Shown: one piece after another, positions 8,892 through 17,336 of the stretch
How the letters are laid out: each line of letters begins with the position of its first letter
Position numbering within the stretch: the first letter of the stretch is position 1
Notes under the pieces: model-generated
Told to the model about the DNA's origin: nothing
Databases searched by the model: none
The model's input: the letters and a program-made list of their open reading frames with translations, nothing else
Translations under genes and position numbers: made by a program
From: CAVRRZ01 sp963723745
Lineage (GTDB): Bacteria > Actinomycetota > Actinomycetes > Mycobacteriales > Geodermatophilaceae
Assembly: GCA_963723745.1 (NCBI GenBank)
Contig: CAVRRZ010000001.1
Coordinates: 186,001 to 250,000 of the forward strand
DNA length: 64,000 bases
Direction: 5' to 3'

Positions 8892-8923
8892 TGTCACCTC
8901 AACCCGTGATCAGCAAGCCCTAG
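8892..8923 (-). repeat. Right terminal inverted repeat of the IS481 element
   Basis: The partner of 7770-7801. It lies upstream of the transposase start and ends 25 bp before the nhaA ATG, so outward transcription from this end could reach nhaA. Confidence 0.8.
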
Positions 8924-8948
8924 ACGACCCCGCTATCGGAGCAGCCCC

Positions 8949-10464
8949 ATGAGCAAGCCCACCGGTTCGACCATCTTCGGCCGAGGATCGTGGACCGAGA
9001 CCAAACGGGTCACCGACATCCTCCGCAAGGAGACCGTCGGCGGCGCCCTGCTGCTGGGTGCCGCCGCGCTCGCGCTGATCTGGGCCAACTCGCCCTGGGG
9101 TGCGGCGTACGAGACCCTGCGCGACACGAGGGTCGGGCCCGCGTCGCTGCACCTGGACCTCACCCTCGGCACCTGGGCCGCCGACGGGCTGCTGGCGATC
9201 TTCTTCTTCGTCGCGGGGCTGGAGCTCAAGCGCGAGTTCGTCGCCGGGGACCTGCGCGAGCCGCGCCGCGCGGCGCTGCCCATCGCGGCCGCCGTCGGCG
9301 GCATGGCCGTGCCGGCGCTGTTCTTCGTCTGCTCAACCTCGGCCGGGACGACGGTGCGCTGCGCGGCTGGGCGATCCCGGCGGCGACCGACATCGCCTTC
9401 GCCCTCGCCGTCCTCGCGGTGATCAGCACGCACCTGCCGGCCGCCCTGCGCACCTTCCTGCTGACCCTCGCCGTCGTCGACGACCTGCTCGCGATCCTGG
9501 TGATCGCGATCTTCTACACCGACGAGCTGTCGGTGACCTACCTGCTGCTGTCGTTCGTCCCGCTGGCGATCTTCGGCTTCCTGGTGCAGAAGCGGATCCG
9601 CTCCTGGTGGCTGCTGCTGCCACTGGCCGCCGTCGCCTGGACGTTGATGCACGAGTCGGGCGTGCACGCCACCGTCGCCGGCGTGCTGCTCGCGTTCACG
9701 GTGCCCGTGGTCCGCAGCGAGGCCGCCGACGGCCCGGGCGCCGGCCCCGGGCTGGCCGAGCACTTCGAGCACCGCATCCGGCCGATCTCGGCCGGCGTCG
9801 CGGTGCCGGTCTTCGCCTTCTTCTCCGCCGGGGTCGCCCTCGGCGGCATCTCCGGGCTCGCCGAGTCGGTCACCGACAGCGTGGCCGTCGGGCATCGTGG
9901 TCGGCCTCGTGGCCGGCAAGGCCATCGGCATCACCGGCGCCACCTGGCTGGTCTCGCGCTTCACCCGCGCGCAGCTCGACGAGAACCTCGGCTGGCCCGA
10001 CGTGGTCGGGCTGGCGCTTCTCGGCGGGATCGGATTCACCGTGTCGCTGCTGATCACCGAGCTCGCGTTCGGGCTCGGCTCGCCGACCTACGACCACGCG
10101 AAGGTCGGCATCCTCGCGGGAACCATGCTGGCGGCCGGTATCGCGACGATCATCCTGCGGCTGCGCAACCGCACGCTACAAGCGCATCTACGAGGACGAG
10201 CAGGCCGACTTCAACGCCGACGGCATCCCCGACGTGTACCAGCGGGAGACCGTCGACGACCGCGCGGACCACAAGCCCACCTGGGAGGGCATGCCGCCAC
10301 CGGGTCGCACCGTCGAGGACGCCGTCGAGGACACACCGCGCGACGGCGGCGCGAAGAACCCGCCGCCCTCCGGACGAACGGTCGACGACGACGCCGAGCA
10401 CCGGCCGGGCTGGCAGGGCTCCCCTCCGCCCGGGCGCACGGTCGGCCCGTCTTCCGACTCCTGA
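8949..10464 (+). CDS. nhaA: NhaA-type Na+/H+ antiporter with charged C-terminal tail, three frameshifts
   Basis: Four collinear segments make one NhaA of about 505 residues. Signatures: LWANSP-like LIWANSPWG (about residue 43), DGLLAIFFFVAGLELKREF (about 80-98), IPAATDIAFALAVLAV (the TDIAFA motif with an ion-binding Asp), LTLAVVDDLLAILVIA (the paired Asp of the ion site) and GIGFTVSLLITELAFG. It exchanges cytoplasmic Na+ for H+ in the inner membrane. Frames shift near 9330 (missing C), 9890 (extra G) and 10175 (extra A). After the last helix the protein continues as a soluble tail with DEQADFNADGIPDVY, a Ca-loop-like Asp pattern, and three degenerate PPPGRTV units. ATG 8949 lies 25 bp from the IS end. 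Confidence 0.88.
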
Positions 10465-10479
10465 AATTTCTCCGTTGCC

Positions 10480-10512
10480 GACGGCCCCGCCGTCGACGTA
10501 CCGTCGCGGTAC
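10480..10512 (+). terminator. Two small hairpins after nhaA
   Basis: Perfect 6-bp stems GACGGC/GCCGTC (10480-10494) and GTACCG/CGGTAC (10498-10512) follow the nhaA stop at once. They may act as its terminator or as the 5' structure of the short reading frame just downstream. Confidence 0.45.
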
Positions 10513-10539
10513 ACGAGAGAGGAGGTGGTCCGTAGTTGC

Positions 10540-10575
10540 ATGGCTTACAGGACTCGTGAGGTGGCTGTCCGCTAG
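10540..10575 (+). CDS. 11-codon reading frame behind a near-perfect Shine-Dalgarno
   Basis: ATG 10540 opens an 11-residue frame (MAYRTREVAVR) that ends at TAG 10573-10575. It is preceded by GAGAGAGGAGGTGGTCC, which is close to the best possible ribosome site and about ten bases from the ATG. It stands in a 336-bp gap between nhaA and the next gene. I have a memory of similar TREVAVR-like short frames in actinobacterial intergenic regions but cannot verify it. It could be a leader peptide or a microprotein; the following 225 bp contain no other gene that I can support. Confidence 0.4.
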   Translation: MAYRTREVAVR

Positions 10576-10800
10576 CCGCCGTCCAGATGGGCCGCCCGTT
10601 CAGAATGCGTCCTGACAGACGACTCTGAGCGACGGCAGATCGCCCGTCCGTCGTACGGCGGCGAGCGAGAACCGGACAGTCACCCGACCCCCGGGCCGCC
10701 GACATTTGTCCAGTCGGCCCGCGTGCATCCCCCTGGTTCCCAGGGCCGGGCGCCGCGGAGCAGCCCGGGGGTTGTCCGTTCCCTGGGTAGGTTCGGTTCC
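10576..10800. other. Intergenic region without recognisable gene
   Basis: 225 bp between the short frame and the next GTG. A possible stem, CGACGG...CCGTCG, lies near 10632-10660. No tRNA, known riboswitch or further reading frame was identified. Confidence 0.5.
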
Positions 10801-11529
10801 GTGCAGTTCGCCGGGCGCCCCCTCGAGAGTGACCTCGCCTCGGGCTCCTGGATCGTCCCCGCGCTGCAGCCCTTCGGCGAGCACGTCGTCGGCTCACTGG
10901 TCCCCGGGCAGTTCGACGCCTTCGCCCGCGTGTTCCACCCCGCCGTCCGCTACGCCGGGGACGACGACGTCGACGTCCGCTGGGCGGAGGTCGCCGCGGC
11001 CAACGGCACCGTGTCCCACCCCGCCATGGCGTGGGGGTCGATCACCGGGTCGATGGACTACTACGAGGACGACGACCAGTCGCCCCTGTGGGATCAGGCC
11101 CCCGCACGCGGCCACCTCCCCGTGACCGTCGCGCACCGATTGATCGAGCCGCTGCGCGCGCACACCCGCACCCCGGACGACGTGTTCTTCGCCGTCTGGT
11201 CGGGCTTCGGCTACATCGCCGCGACAGCCCCGACCATCGCCCTGCCCGTTCGGGAGCACTGGCTGCTGCGCGGGCCGATCGATCTCGCCGCGGCGAACAT
11301 GGCCCCCGAACCCTGGGAGCAGAGCGCGTCGCTGTGGTGGCCGGCCGACCGCGCCTGGTTCGTGGCCACCGACCTGGACCTGGTGACGACCTACGTCGGG
11401 GGCAGCGCGACCTGCATCGCCGACCTCCTCGCGGATCCGGGCCTCGAGGCGGCCTCCGTCCGGGCGGACCAGGGCTGCGCGGAGGACGCCGACACGGTCA
11501 ACCCGCCCCCGCCCGAGGCCCCCGGCTGA
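10801..11529 (+). CDS. Conserved hypothetical protein
   Basis: A 242-residue cytoplasmic protein starting at GTG 10801. No catalytic motif is recognised. Visible features are FDAFARVFHPAVRY near residue 43, an aromatic-rich core (DDVFFAVWSGFGYIAATAP, REHWLLRGPIDLA, SLWWPADRAWFVATDLDL) and an acidic, proline-rich tail. The combination of a WSGFG segment, an RAWFVATDLDLVTTYVGG strand and length suggests a small family present in several actinobacteria, but I cannot name a domain. It is convergent with the DUF885 gene across a 70-bp structured repeat. Confidence 0.75.
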   Translation: MQFAGRPLESDLASGSWIVPALQPFGEHVVGSLVPGQFDAFARVFHPAVRYAGDDDVDVRWAEVAAANGTVSHPAMAWGSITGSMDYYEDDDQSPLWDQAPARGHLPVTVAHRLIEPLRAHTRTPDDVFFAVWSGFGYIAATAPTIALPVREHWLLRGPIDLAAANMAPEPWEQSASLWWPADRAWFVATDLDLVTTYVGGSATCIADLLADPGLEAASVRADQGCAEDADTVNPPPPEAPG

Positions 11530-11530
11530 T

Positions 11531-11600
11531 CCCGGGGAACGGAAGCTTTCCCCCCGTTTCCGGCCGGAGAACGCAGGTAGAGCTTCCTTTGCCTGGGGGG
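11531..11600. repeat. Intergenic palindromic repeat, copy A
   Basis: A 70-bp element filling the space between two convergent stop codons. Its right part, 11571-11597, matches 36986-37012 at 25 of 27 bases. The outer arms (CGGAAGCTTT and AGAGCTTCC) pair, and an inner stem (CGTTTCC with GGAGAACG) lies between them. It probably works as a bidirectional terminator here. Confidence 0.7.
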
Positions 11601-13295
11601 TCAGAGGAGGGCGAGCTCCGCGGCGAGGTCGTCGAGGCCCAGCGATCCCTGGGACAGCGCGGCCATGTGCCACGCCTTGAGGTCGAAGGCGTTCCCGTGC
11701 GCGGCGCGAGCGGCCTCCCGACCGTCCAGCCAGGCCCGCTCCCCCAGCTTGTAGCTGATCGCCTGGCCGGGGATGCCGAGGTAGCGCACCAGCTCGCTGT
11801 CGAGGAAGGCGATCTCGGCGCCCGAGTGCTCGCCGAGGAAGGCCCGGGCGAGCTCCGGCGTCCACGGCCGGCCGCGGTGCTCGGCGAGGACGCCGTCGGC
11901 GTCGTCCGGGACCGGCAGGCCCAGGTGCATGCCGATGTCGATGACCACCCGCACCGAGCGCAGCTGCTGGGCGTCGAGGTAGCCCAGCCGCTCGGCCGGG
12001 TCGGCGAAGTGGCCGAGCTCGTCCATCAGCCGCTCGGCGTAGAGCGCCCAGCCCTCGACGTTGGCGCCGACCGAACCCAGCGAGGTCTGGTAGGTCGAGA
12101 GCTGCCGCGCGACGTGGACCCACTGCGCCAGCTGCAGGTGGTGGCCCGGCACGCCCTCGTGGTACCAGATCGAGACGAGGTCCCAGAGCGGGAAGCGGGT
12201 GCGCCCCAGCGTCGGCAGCCAGGTGCGGCCGGGTCGGGAGAAGTCCTGCGAGGGCCGGGTGTAGTAGGGAGCGGCGGCACTGCCGGGCGGCGCGATCATC
12301 GCCTCGACCCGGCGCACCGGCTCCGCGAGGTCGAAGTGCGTGCCGTCCAGTTCGGCGATGGCGCCGTCCATCATGGCCTGCAGCCGCTCGCGGATGGCCT
12401 CCACGCCCTCGACCGCGGGCCCGTTGAGGCCCAGCCACCGCATGGCCTCCAGCGGGGTGGCGCCGGGCAGGATCTTCGTCTGCCTCGACCCGCTGCTCGG
12501 CGAGGATCCGCCGGTGCTCGGCCCAGCCCCACGCGTAGGCCTCCTCGAGGCCGTCAGCAGCGCCGAGGTCCGAGCCGGTCCACCGGCGCGCGGCCAGGGC
12601 GTACCGCTCCCGCCCGACCGCGTCGGGCGTGCCTTCCGTCGCCGGCCCGTACTCGTCGCGCAGGAAGTCGCGCATCTCGGCGACGGCCTCGTCGGCCGCG
12701 GCCGCCGCGGTCAGCAGCTCGTCCCGCAGGCGCTCCGGGCCGCTCGCGACGAAGGAGGTGAAGTACGGGCCCGGCCAGCCCACTCGTCGAGCTGCCCGAC
12801 CACCGTGCGCACCTGGCGCGGCGCCACCAGCAGGCCGCGCCGGACGCCCTCGCGCAGCGACTCCCGGAAGCCGCGGTAGGCCTCGGGCACGCGGGCCACA
12901 CGCCGGGCGATGACCGCCCAGTCGTCGTCGGTGACCGCCGGCATCAGGCTGAAGACCTGGCGCACGGAGTGCACGGGGCTGAACAGGTTCGACAGCGCCC
13001 GCAGCCCCTCGCCGGCCTCGTGCAGGGCCAGCTCCGCGCCCAGCCGCTCGCGCAGCAGCCGCGCGCAGCGCCGCTCGACCGGGTCGTCCGACACGTCGCT
13101 GCCCGCCTCGAGCGCGTCGAGCTCGGCCAGCGTCCGCCGGGTCAGCTCTGCCTCGGCCTCCAGCCCCGCGGGCGAGAAGTCGGGCAGCCGGTCGTCACCG
13201 GGCCGGCTGCCCAGGGACGTCGCGACGATCGGGTCGAGGTCGCAGACGGCGTCGACGTAACGGTCGGCGAGCCTGCGCGGGGTGTCGGGGGTCAT
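11601..13295 (-). CDS. DUF885 family protein (putative metallopeptidase fold), frameshifted
   Basis: About 565 residues when frame changes near 12780 and 12480 are closed. The DUF885 hallmarks are in the C-terminal half: YYTRPSQDFSRPG, WYHEGVPGHHLQLAQ (an HExxxxHH zinc-type motif) and SVGANVEGWALYAERLMDE, plus the late AISYKLGERAW. The N-terminal half has LADRYVDAVCDLDPIVATSLG and PPxxVRQVFSLMP-like segments seen in the family. DUF885 proteins resemble M2/M32-type peptidases, but biochemical proof is sparse. ATG 13295 overlaps the stop of the nitrobindin-like gene (ATGA), so the two are co-translated. Confidence 0.82.
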
Positions 13296-13837
13296 CGGAT
13301 CCGTTCGAGTCGGGCGGACATGGCGGGACGGAGCGGTTCGTCCCCGGCGGCACGGTCGATCGCGTACATCAGCGCCCCGTCGACGATCCCGTAGAGCCGG
13401 GTCGCACGGTCGATCGGCGGCGCGTCCGGCGTGCGGGCGATGACGTCGCTGGTGAGCTCCCAGCTGGTCGTCGTCCGGGCGCGACCGACGTAGATCTCGA
13501 CGACGCCATCCGGGCCGGCGACGAGCAGCTCGACGTCGTCCTCGCCCCGGGGTCGCCAGAAGCCGGACTCCCGGACGTCCGGCCCGACGACCTGCCCGTC
13601 GTCCGTGAGCCGCCAGGTACGCGACTCGTACGCCAGGAACCCGCGGCCGTCGTGGCCGAACCGCATCCACTGGCCGAACCGCAGATCCTTGTCCGACCCC
13701 GCCGCGGAGCCGCTGCGCACCCCCTCCCCGTGCCACTCGCCCAGCAGTGGCAGCACGCTCAGCAGCTCGTGGGCCACCTCGGGTCCGCTGCGGACGTCGA
13801 CCGTGTCGGGGACGGGCAGCTCGGTCGCGCCGCTCAT
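13292..13837 (-). CDS. Nitrobindin-like (FABP/DUF1794) beta-barrel lacking the heme histidine
   Basis: A 181-residue protein. GEWHGEG at about residues 33-39 matches the nitrobindin GxWxGxG motif, and later strands (FLAYESRTWRL, SGFWRPRGEDDVELLV, GVVEIYVGRA) follow the family's ten-stranded barrel. True nitrobindins hold ferric heme through a histidine near the C-terminus, usually in a PLxPHL-type context. Here that stretch reads EPLRPAMSARLERI, without the histidine, so this is more likely a UPF0678-type paralogue with another ligand or none. ATG 13835-13837 overlaps the upstream small gene and its own stop overlaps the DUF885 start. Confidence 0.8.
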   Translation of the reverse strand: MSGATELPVPDTVDVRSGPEVAHELLSVLPLLGEWHGEGVRSGSAAGSDKDLRFGQWMRFGHDGRGFLAYESRTWRLTDDGQVVGPDVRESGFWRPRGEDDVELLVAGPDGVVEIYVGRARTTTSWELTSDVIARTPDAPPIDRATRLYGIVDGALMYAIDRAAGDEPLRPAMSARLERIR

Positions 13838-13938
13838 CGCCGCTTCCCCCGGGGCAGGCGGGCGACCCGCCAGGCGCAGGCGCCGGCGGCGACCGCCGCC
13901 AGCCCGGAGAGCACGACGAACGACCACGCGGAAACCAT
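13834..13938 (-). CDS. Small single-span membrane protein, 34 residues
   Basis: A short frame from ATG 13938 encodes MVSAWSFVVLSGLAAVAAG then ACAWRVARLPRGKRR: one hydrophobic helix followed by a basic stop-transfer tail. Its TGA overlaps the ATG of the nitrobindin-like gene (ATGA at 13834-13837), the same coupling used by the next gene pair, which argues that it is translated. Function unknown. Confidence 0.55.
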   Translation of the reverse strand: MVSAWSFVVLSGLAAVAAGACAWRVARLPRGKRR

Positions 13939-14248
13939 GCCCTCACCGTAGGACGACGGCGGCCGCGGAACTCAACCGGCCGCGCGCACCCCGCCGGTGG
14001 TGGCGGTGACGACGTCCGCCCAGGGAGTTCCGCATGGTCCGAGCAGGGCGTCCCGCATCGTCGGGCCGCGCGCCCGCCCATCGGCAGCCGAGCGAACCCA
14101 CGGGCCTCGTTCACCCGGTGGTTCCGGGCCTCTAGGGTTCAGCGTGCGGGCCGCCCGCGCGACGCTCCCCGAGCAGGGCGGGCCGCCGGCTCCGCGGACG
14201 CCGGCGGGATGGGGGGACCGGCGTGGAGGAGACGGCACGGACGAGAAG
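13939..14248. other. Divergent intergenic region
   Basis: 310 bp between the minus-strand small-protein operon and the PAS-PP2C gene. It must hold both promoters. A possible plus-strand -10 (TAGGGT) lies at about 14133-14138. No gene or RNA was recognised. Confidence 0.45.
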
Positions 14249-15559
14249 GTGACGGTGGGCGACGACGAGCGGTCCCCAGGGCGCGTCGGCGCGGCCGCAC
14301 CGGCGTCCGGCCCCGACCAGGAACCGGCCGAACGGCGGCTGGCCCGGACCCTGGCCCGGTACTCCTGGGTGCTGGCCCACGTCGCCGACGGCATCTACGG
14401 GCTCGACTCCGAGGGCCGGGTCGAGTTCGTCAACCCCGCCGCCGTCCGCATCACCGGCTACTCCGCGGAGCAGCAGCTGGGGTGCGACCAGCACCGGTTG
14501 CTGCACGACCGGCGCCCGGACGGCACCCCGTACCCCAGGCACGACTGCCCCGTATGGCGCGCCCTGCGGACGGGCGAGACGGCCACGGCGGACGACGAGG
14601 TGTTCTGGCGCAGTGACGGCACTCCGGTGCCGATCGAGCTGATCGCCGTGCCCACGGACGAGGACGGCGTCGTGACCGGGGTGATCGTCTCCTTCCGCGA
14701 CCTGACCGACCGGCGGGCCGCCGAGCGGCACGCCGCCGACCTCGCCAGCCTGGCCGCGGAGTCCGCCGCGCAGCGGGCGCTGTCCGACCGGCTGCAGCAG
14801 GCACTGCTGACGCCCCCGCCCGAGCCCGGCGACCTGCACGTCGTGGTGCGTTACCTGCCCTCGGCGCACCACGCCCAGGTCGGCGGCGACTGGTACGACG
14901 CGTTCCTGCAGCCGGACGGCGCGACGATGCTCGTGATCGGTGACGTCGTCGGTCACGACAGCGACGCCGCGGCCGCGATGGGGCAGTTGCGCGGGCTGCT
15001 GCGCGCGCTCGCCTACGACAATCACGAGCCGCTGTCCGCGACGCTGACCCGGGCCGAGCACGCCGCCCGCGGGCTGACCGTCGCCAGCCTGGCGACGGCG
15101 ATCCTCGCCCGCGTCGACCGTCAGCCCGACCCCCCGGTGGCCGGCCGTCGGGTGCTCCGCTGGAGCAACGCCGGGCACGTCCCGCCGGTCGTGCTCGCTC
15201 CCGACGGCTCGACGACCGTCCTGGAGACCCGGCCGGACCTCATGCTCGGCGTCGACCCGGACGCGCCCCGAAGCGACCACACGGTCGACCTCGAGGACGG
15301 CCAGACCCTGCTGCTCGTCACCGACGGCCTCGTCGAGCGCCGCGGCAGCGACCTCGACGAGGGCATGGCTGCCCTCCGCCAGGCGCTGTCGGATCTCGGC
15401 ACCGCCCCGCTGGACGAGCTCTGCGACACGCTGCTGGCGCGGCTGGTGCCGCAGACCGCCGCCGACGACGTGGCACTCGTCGCCGTCCGCGCGCATCCGG
15501 GGGACGGTCCCCGCCCGGCCGAGGCGGGACCGAACCGGCTGCCACCGGACGTCGGCTGA
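14249..15559 (+). CDS. PAS-domain PP2C (SpoIIE-type) serine phosphatase
   Basis: About 436 residues. A PAS domain occupies roughly 35-150 (WVLAHVADGIYGLDSEGRV, FVNPAAVRITGYSAEQQLG, and IVSFRDLTDRRAAERHA at its end). A short linker helix leads to a PPM/SpoIIE phosphatase at about 180-415 with the metal-site motifs GGDWYDAF, VIGDVVGHDSDAAAAMGQLRGLLRA, LRWSNAGHVPPVVL, LLLVTDGLVERRGSDLDEG and ADDVALVAVR. Such proteins dephosphorylate anti-anti-sigma factors in response to a PAS-sensed signal. GTG 14249 is chosen because the PAS N-terminus follows closely; the frame is open upstream to 13997. No partner anti-sigma gene is adjacent. Confidence 0.88.
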   Translation: MTVGDDERSPGRVGAAAPASGPDQEPAERRLARTLARYSWVLAHVADGIYGLDSEGRVEFVNPAAVRITGYSAEQQLGCDQHRLLHDRRPDGTPYPRHDCPVWRALRTGETATADDEVFWRSDGTPVPIELIAVPTDEDGVVTGVIVSFRDLTDRRAAERHAADLASLAAESAAQRALSDRLQQALLTPPPEPGDLHVVVRYLPSAHHAQVGGDWYDAFLQPDGATMLVIGDVVGHDSDAAAAMGQLRGLLRALAYDNHEPLSATLTRAEHAARGLTVASLATAILARVDRQPDPPVAGRRVLRWSNAGHVPPVVLAPDGSTTVLETRPDLMLGVDPDAPRSDHTVDLEDGQTLLLVTDGLVERRGSDLDEGMAALRQALSDLGTAPLDELCDTLLARLVPQTAADDVALVAVRAHPGDGPRPAEAGPNRLPPDVG

Positions 15560-15563
15560 CGCA

Positions 15564-15600
15564 GCAGCGCCCGCCCCCGGGTGGCGGGGACGGGCGCTGC
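15564..15600. terminator. Bidirectional hairpin between convergent genes
   Basis: A long GC stem: GCAGCGCCCGCCCCC (from 15564) pairs with GGGGACGGGCGCTGC (ending 15600), with one mismatch. It lies between the PP2C gene and the DUF1416 gene, which converge. Confidence 0.8.
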
Positions 15601-15658
15601 GCAGGGCTCCCTGCGGGGGCCCGCCGCGAGCTCGCGAGCCGTGGCGGGCAGGGGGTCC

Positions 15659-15952
15659 TTATGCGATGACGACGGTCGTCTCGTTCAGCCCGACGTCGGC
15701 GGACAGCACGCGTTCACCACGGCCGACCGGCGACAGCGAGCGCAGCTTCCACTCGCCGGGTGCGGCGAAGAAGCGGAACTCGCCCTCCGGGCTGGTCACC
15801 ACCTCGGCGGTGAACTCGTCGGTGGTGTCCAGCAGCCGGACGTAGGCGCCGGCCACCGGGGCGCCGTCGTGCCAGACCTGGCCCTGGATCACCGTCTGGG
15901 TGGACAGGTCGATGCCGGCGAGCGATCCACCCTGCTTCGGGGCTCCGCACAT
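15659..15952 (-). CDS. DUF1416 protein, SseA partner
   Basis: A 97-residue protein with an N-terminal MCGAPKQGGSLAGIDLSTQTVIQGQV, a family-specific start whose Cys and Gly are conserved in DUF1416, followed by a single beta-sandwich of Cna-B/transthyretin-like strands (GAPVAGAYVRLLD, EFTAEVVTSPEGEFRFFAAPG, WKLRSLSPVGRGE). It follows the rhodanese SseA by seven bases, the standard actinobacterial arrangement, and is thought to act with it in sulfur transfer; this role is inferred from linkage. Confidence 0.88.
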   Translation of the reverse strand: MCGAPKQGGSLAGIDLSTQTVIQGQVWHDGAPVAGAYVRLLDTTDEFTAEVVTSPEGEFRFFAAPGEWKLRSLSPVGRGERVLSADVGLNETTVVIA

Positions 15953-15959
15953 CGTCAGC

Positions 15960-16787
15960 TCACTTCTCGATCGGGACGCCGACGAGCGAGCCGTACTCGA
16001 CCCAGCTGCCGTCGTAGTTCTTGACGTCGGGCTTGCCGAGCAGCTCGCGCAGCACGAACCAGGTGTGGCTGGAGCGCTCGCCGATCCGGCAGTAGGCGAT
16101 GGTCGCCTTGCTCTCGTCGTAGCCCTGCTCGTCGTAGAGCTCGGCCAGCTCCTCGTCGCTCTTGAAGGTGCCGTCCTCGTTGGCCGCCTTGCTCCACGGG
16201 ATGTTCTTGGCGGTCGGGACGTGCCCGCCCTTCTGCGCCATCTCCTGGGGCAGGTGCGCGGGGGCGAGGATCTTGCCGGAGAACTCGTCGGGCGAGCGGA
16301 CGTCGATGAGGTTCTTCGACCCGATCGAGGCGACGACCTCGTCGCGGAACGCGCGGATGGAGAGGTCGGGGTCCTGGGCCTTGTACTGGGTGGCCGGGCG
16401 CTCGACCGCGTCGTTGGACAGCGGACGGCTGTCGAGCTCCCACTTCTTGCGGCCGCCGTCGATCAGCTTGACGTTCTGGTGGCCGTAGAGCTTGAAGTAC
16501 CAGTAGGCGTAGGCGGCGAACCAGTTGTTGTTGCCGCCGTAGAGCACGACGGTGTCGTCGTTGCTGATGCCGCTTGGCCGAGAGCAGGGCCTCGAAGCCC
16601 TCCTTGTCGACGAAGTCGCGGCGCAGCGGGTCCTGCAGGTCCTTCTTCCAGTCCAGCTTGACGGCACCCTCGATGTGGCCCCGTCGTAGGCGCTGGTGTC
16701 CTCGTCGACCTCGACGAAGACGAGGCCGGGGGCGCTGAGGTTCTCCTGGGCCCAGTCGGCGCTGACGAGCACGTCGTTGCGGCTCAT
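15960..16787 (-). CDS. sseA: Thiosulfate sulfurtransferase SseA (two-domain rhodanese)
   Basis: About 276 residues with two rhodanese domains. The N-terminal, inactive domain has VSADWAQENLSAPGLVFVEVDEDTSAY and VLYGGNNNWFAAYAYWYFKLYGH. The C-terminal, active domain has LIDVRSPDEFSGK, GHVPTAKNIPWSKA and the catalytic loop AYCRIGERSSHTW, where Cys carries the persulfide. It moves sulfane sulfur from thiosulfate or a similar donor. Two single-base slips (near 16573 and 16680) break the N-terminal domain in this assembly; both sides are strongly conserved. ATG 16787 is preceded by a GGAGG-like site. It lies in the cysteine-leader operon. Confidence 0.92.
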   Translation of the reverse strand: MSRNDVLVSADWAQENLSAPGLVFVEVDEDTSAYDGATSRVPSSWTGRRTCRTRCAATSSTRRASRPCSRPSGISNDDTVVLYGGNNNWFAAYAYWYFKLYGHQNVKLIDGGRKKWELDSRPLSNDAVERPATQYKAQDPDLSIRAFRDEVVASIGSKNLIDVRSPDEFSGKILAPAHLPQEMAQKGGHVPTAKNIPWSKAANEDGTFKSDEELAELYDEQGYDESKATIAYCRIGERSSHTWFVLRELLGKPDVKNYDGSWVEYGSLVGVPIEK

Positions 16788-16823
16788 GGTGGTTCCTCCC
16801 AGGGGAGTCGGTGTGACGGGTGG

Positions 16824-17277
16824 TCAGGTGGTTCGGGCCGGGAGGGCCCGGCGGACGAGCAGGTACAGCTCGCAGCCCAGGCAGAAGCCCGTGGCCGCGT
16901 TGAGCAGGGCCGCCACGAGCGCGAGCCCGGTGGCGACGGCGCCGAGCAGCGGCGCGCCGAGCAGGTACCCGGCGGCGCCGACGACGGCGAAGAGCAGTCC
17001 GACGAGCTGGGCGAAGCGCGGCGGCGCCTCGGGCTCCCGCTCCCGGACCGGACCGAGCCGGGGCGCCACCAGTCGCGCGGAACAGCACCCCGTAGGGCGC
17101 GTACCGCAGGCCGGCGAACGCACCGACGGCGAACACGACGGCCTGCGCGGCGACGCAGCAGACCGCTGCCGGTGAGCAGGACGACGGCGAGGACGCCGCG
17201 GTGACCCACGCGGCGAAGCGCGGGCCACGGACATCGACGAGAGCGGGCGGGACGACGGACGACGGTGCGACGGACAT
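16824..17277 (-). CDS. DUF4395 membrane protein, frameshifted
   Basis: Corrected frames give a membrane protein of about 150 residues: MSVAPSSVVPPALVDVRGPRFAAWVTAA at the start, hydrophobic segments around AVVFAVGAFAGLRYAPYGVLFR, VGLLFAVVGAAGYLLGAPLLG and VATGLALVAALLNAATGF, and a CLGCELYLLVRR ending. The ALxNAxxGFCLGCE motif and length mark DUF4395, a family commonly found before sseA and thioredoxin genes in actinobacteria. The paired Cys in CLGC suggests a redox or sulfur role, which is inference. Slips are near 17075 and 17165. Confidence 0.82.
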
Positions 17278-17336
17278 GGGACTACCAGGCTTCCGGACGG
17301 CGGTCAGGGCGCGTCTGGACGAGAGGAACTCGCCCC

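Larger units (their letters stand above)
7770..8923. mobile_element. IS481-family insertion sequence with 32-bp imperfect terminal repeats
   Basis: About 1.15 kb carrying a single transposase on the minus strand. The ends at 7770-7801 and 8892-8923 are inverted copies of each other over 32 bp with 26 matches. Both ends sit next to CCCTAGA (7768-7774 and 8918-8924), so the CTAG core may be the target duplication; IS481 of Bordetella is known to insert at NCTAGN sites. The element lies between pabC and nhaA and ends 25 bp before the nhaA start. The transposase has no frameshift, so the copy may be active. Confidence 0.85.
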
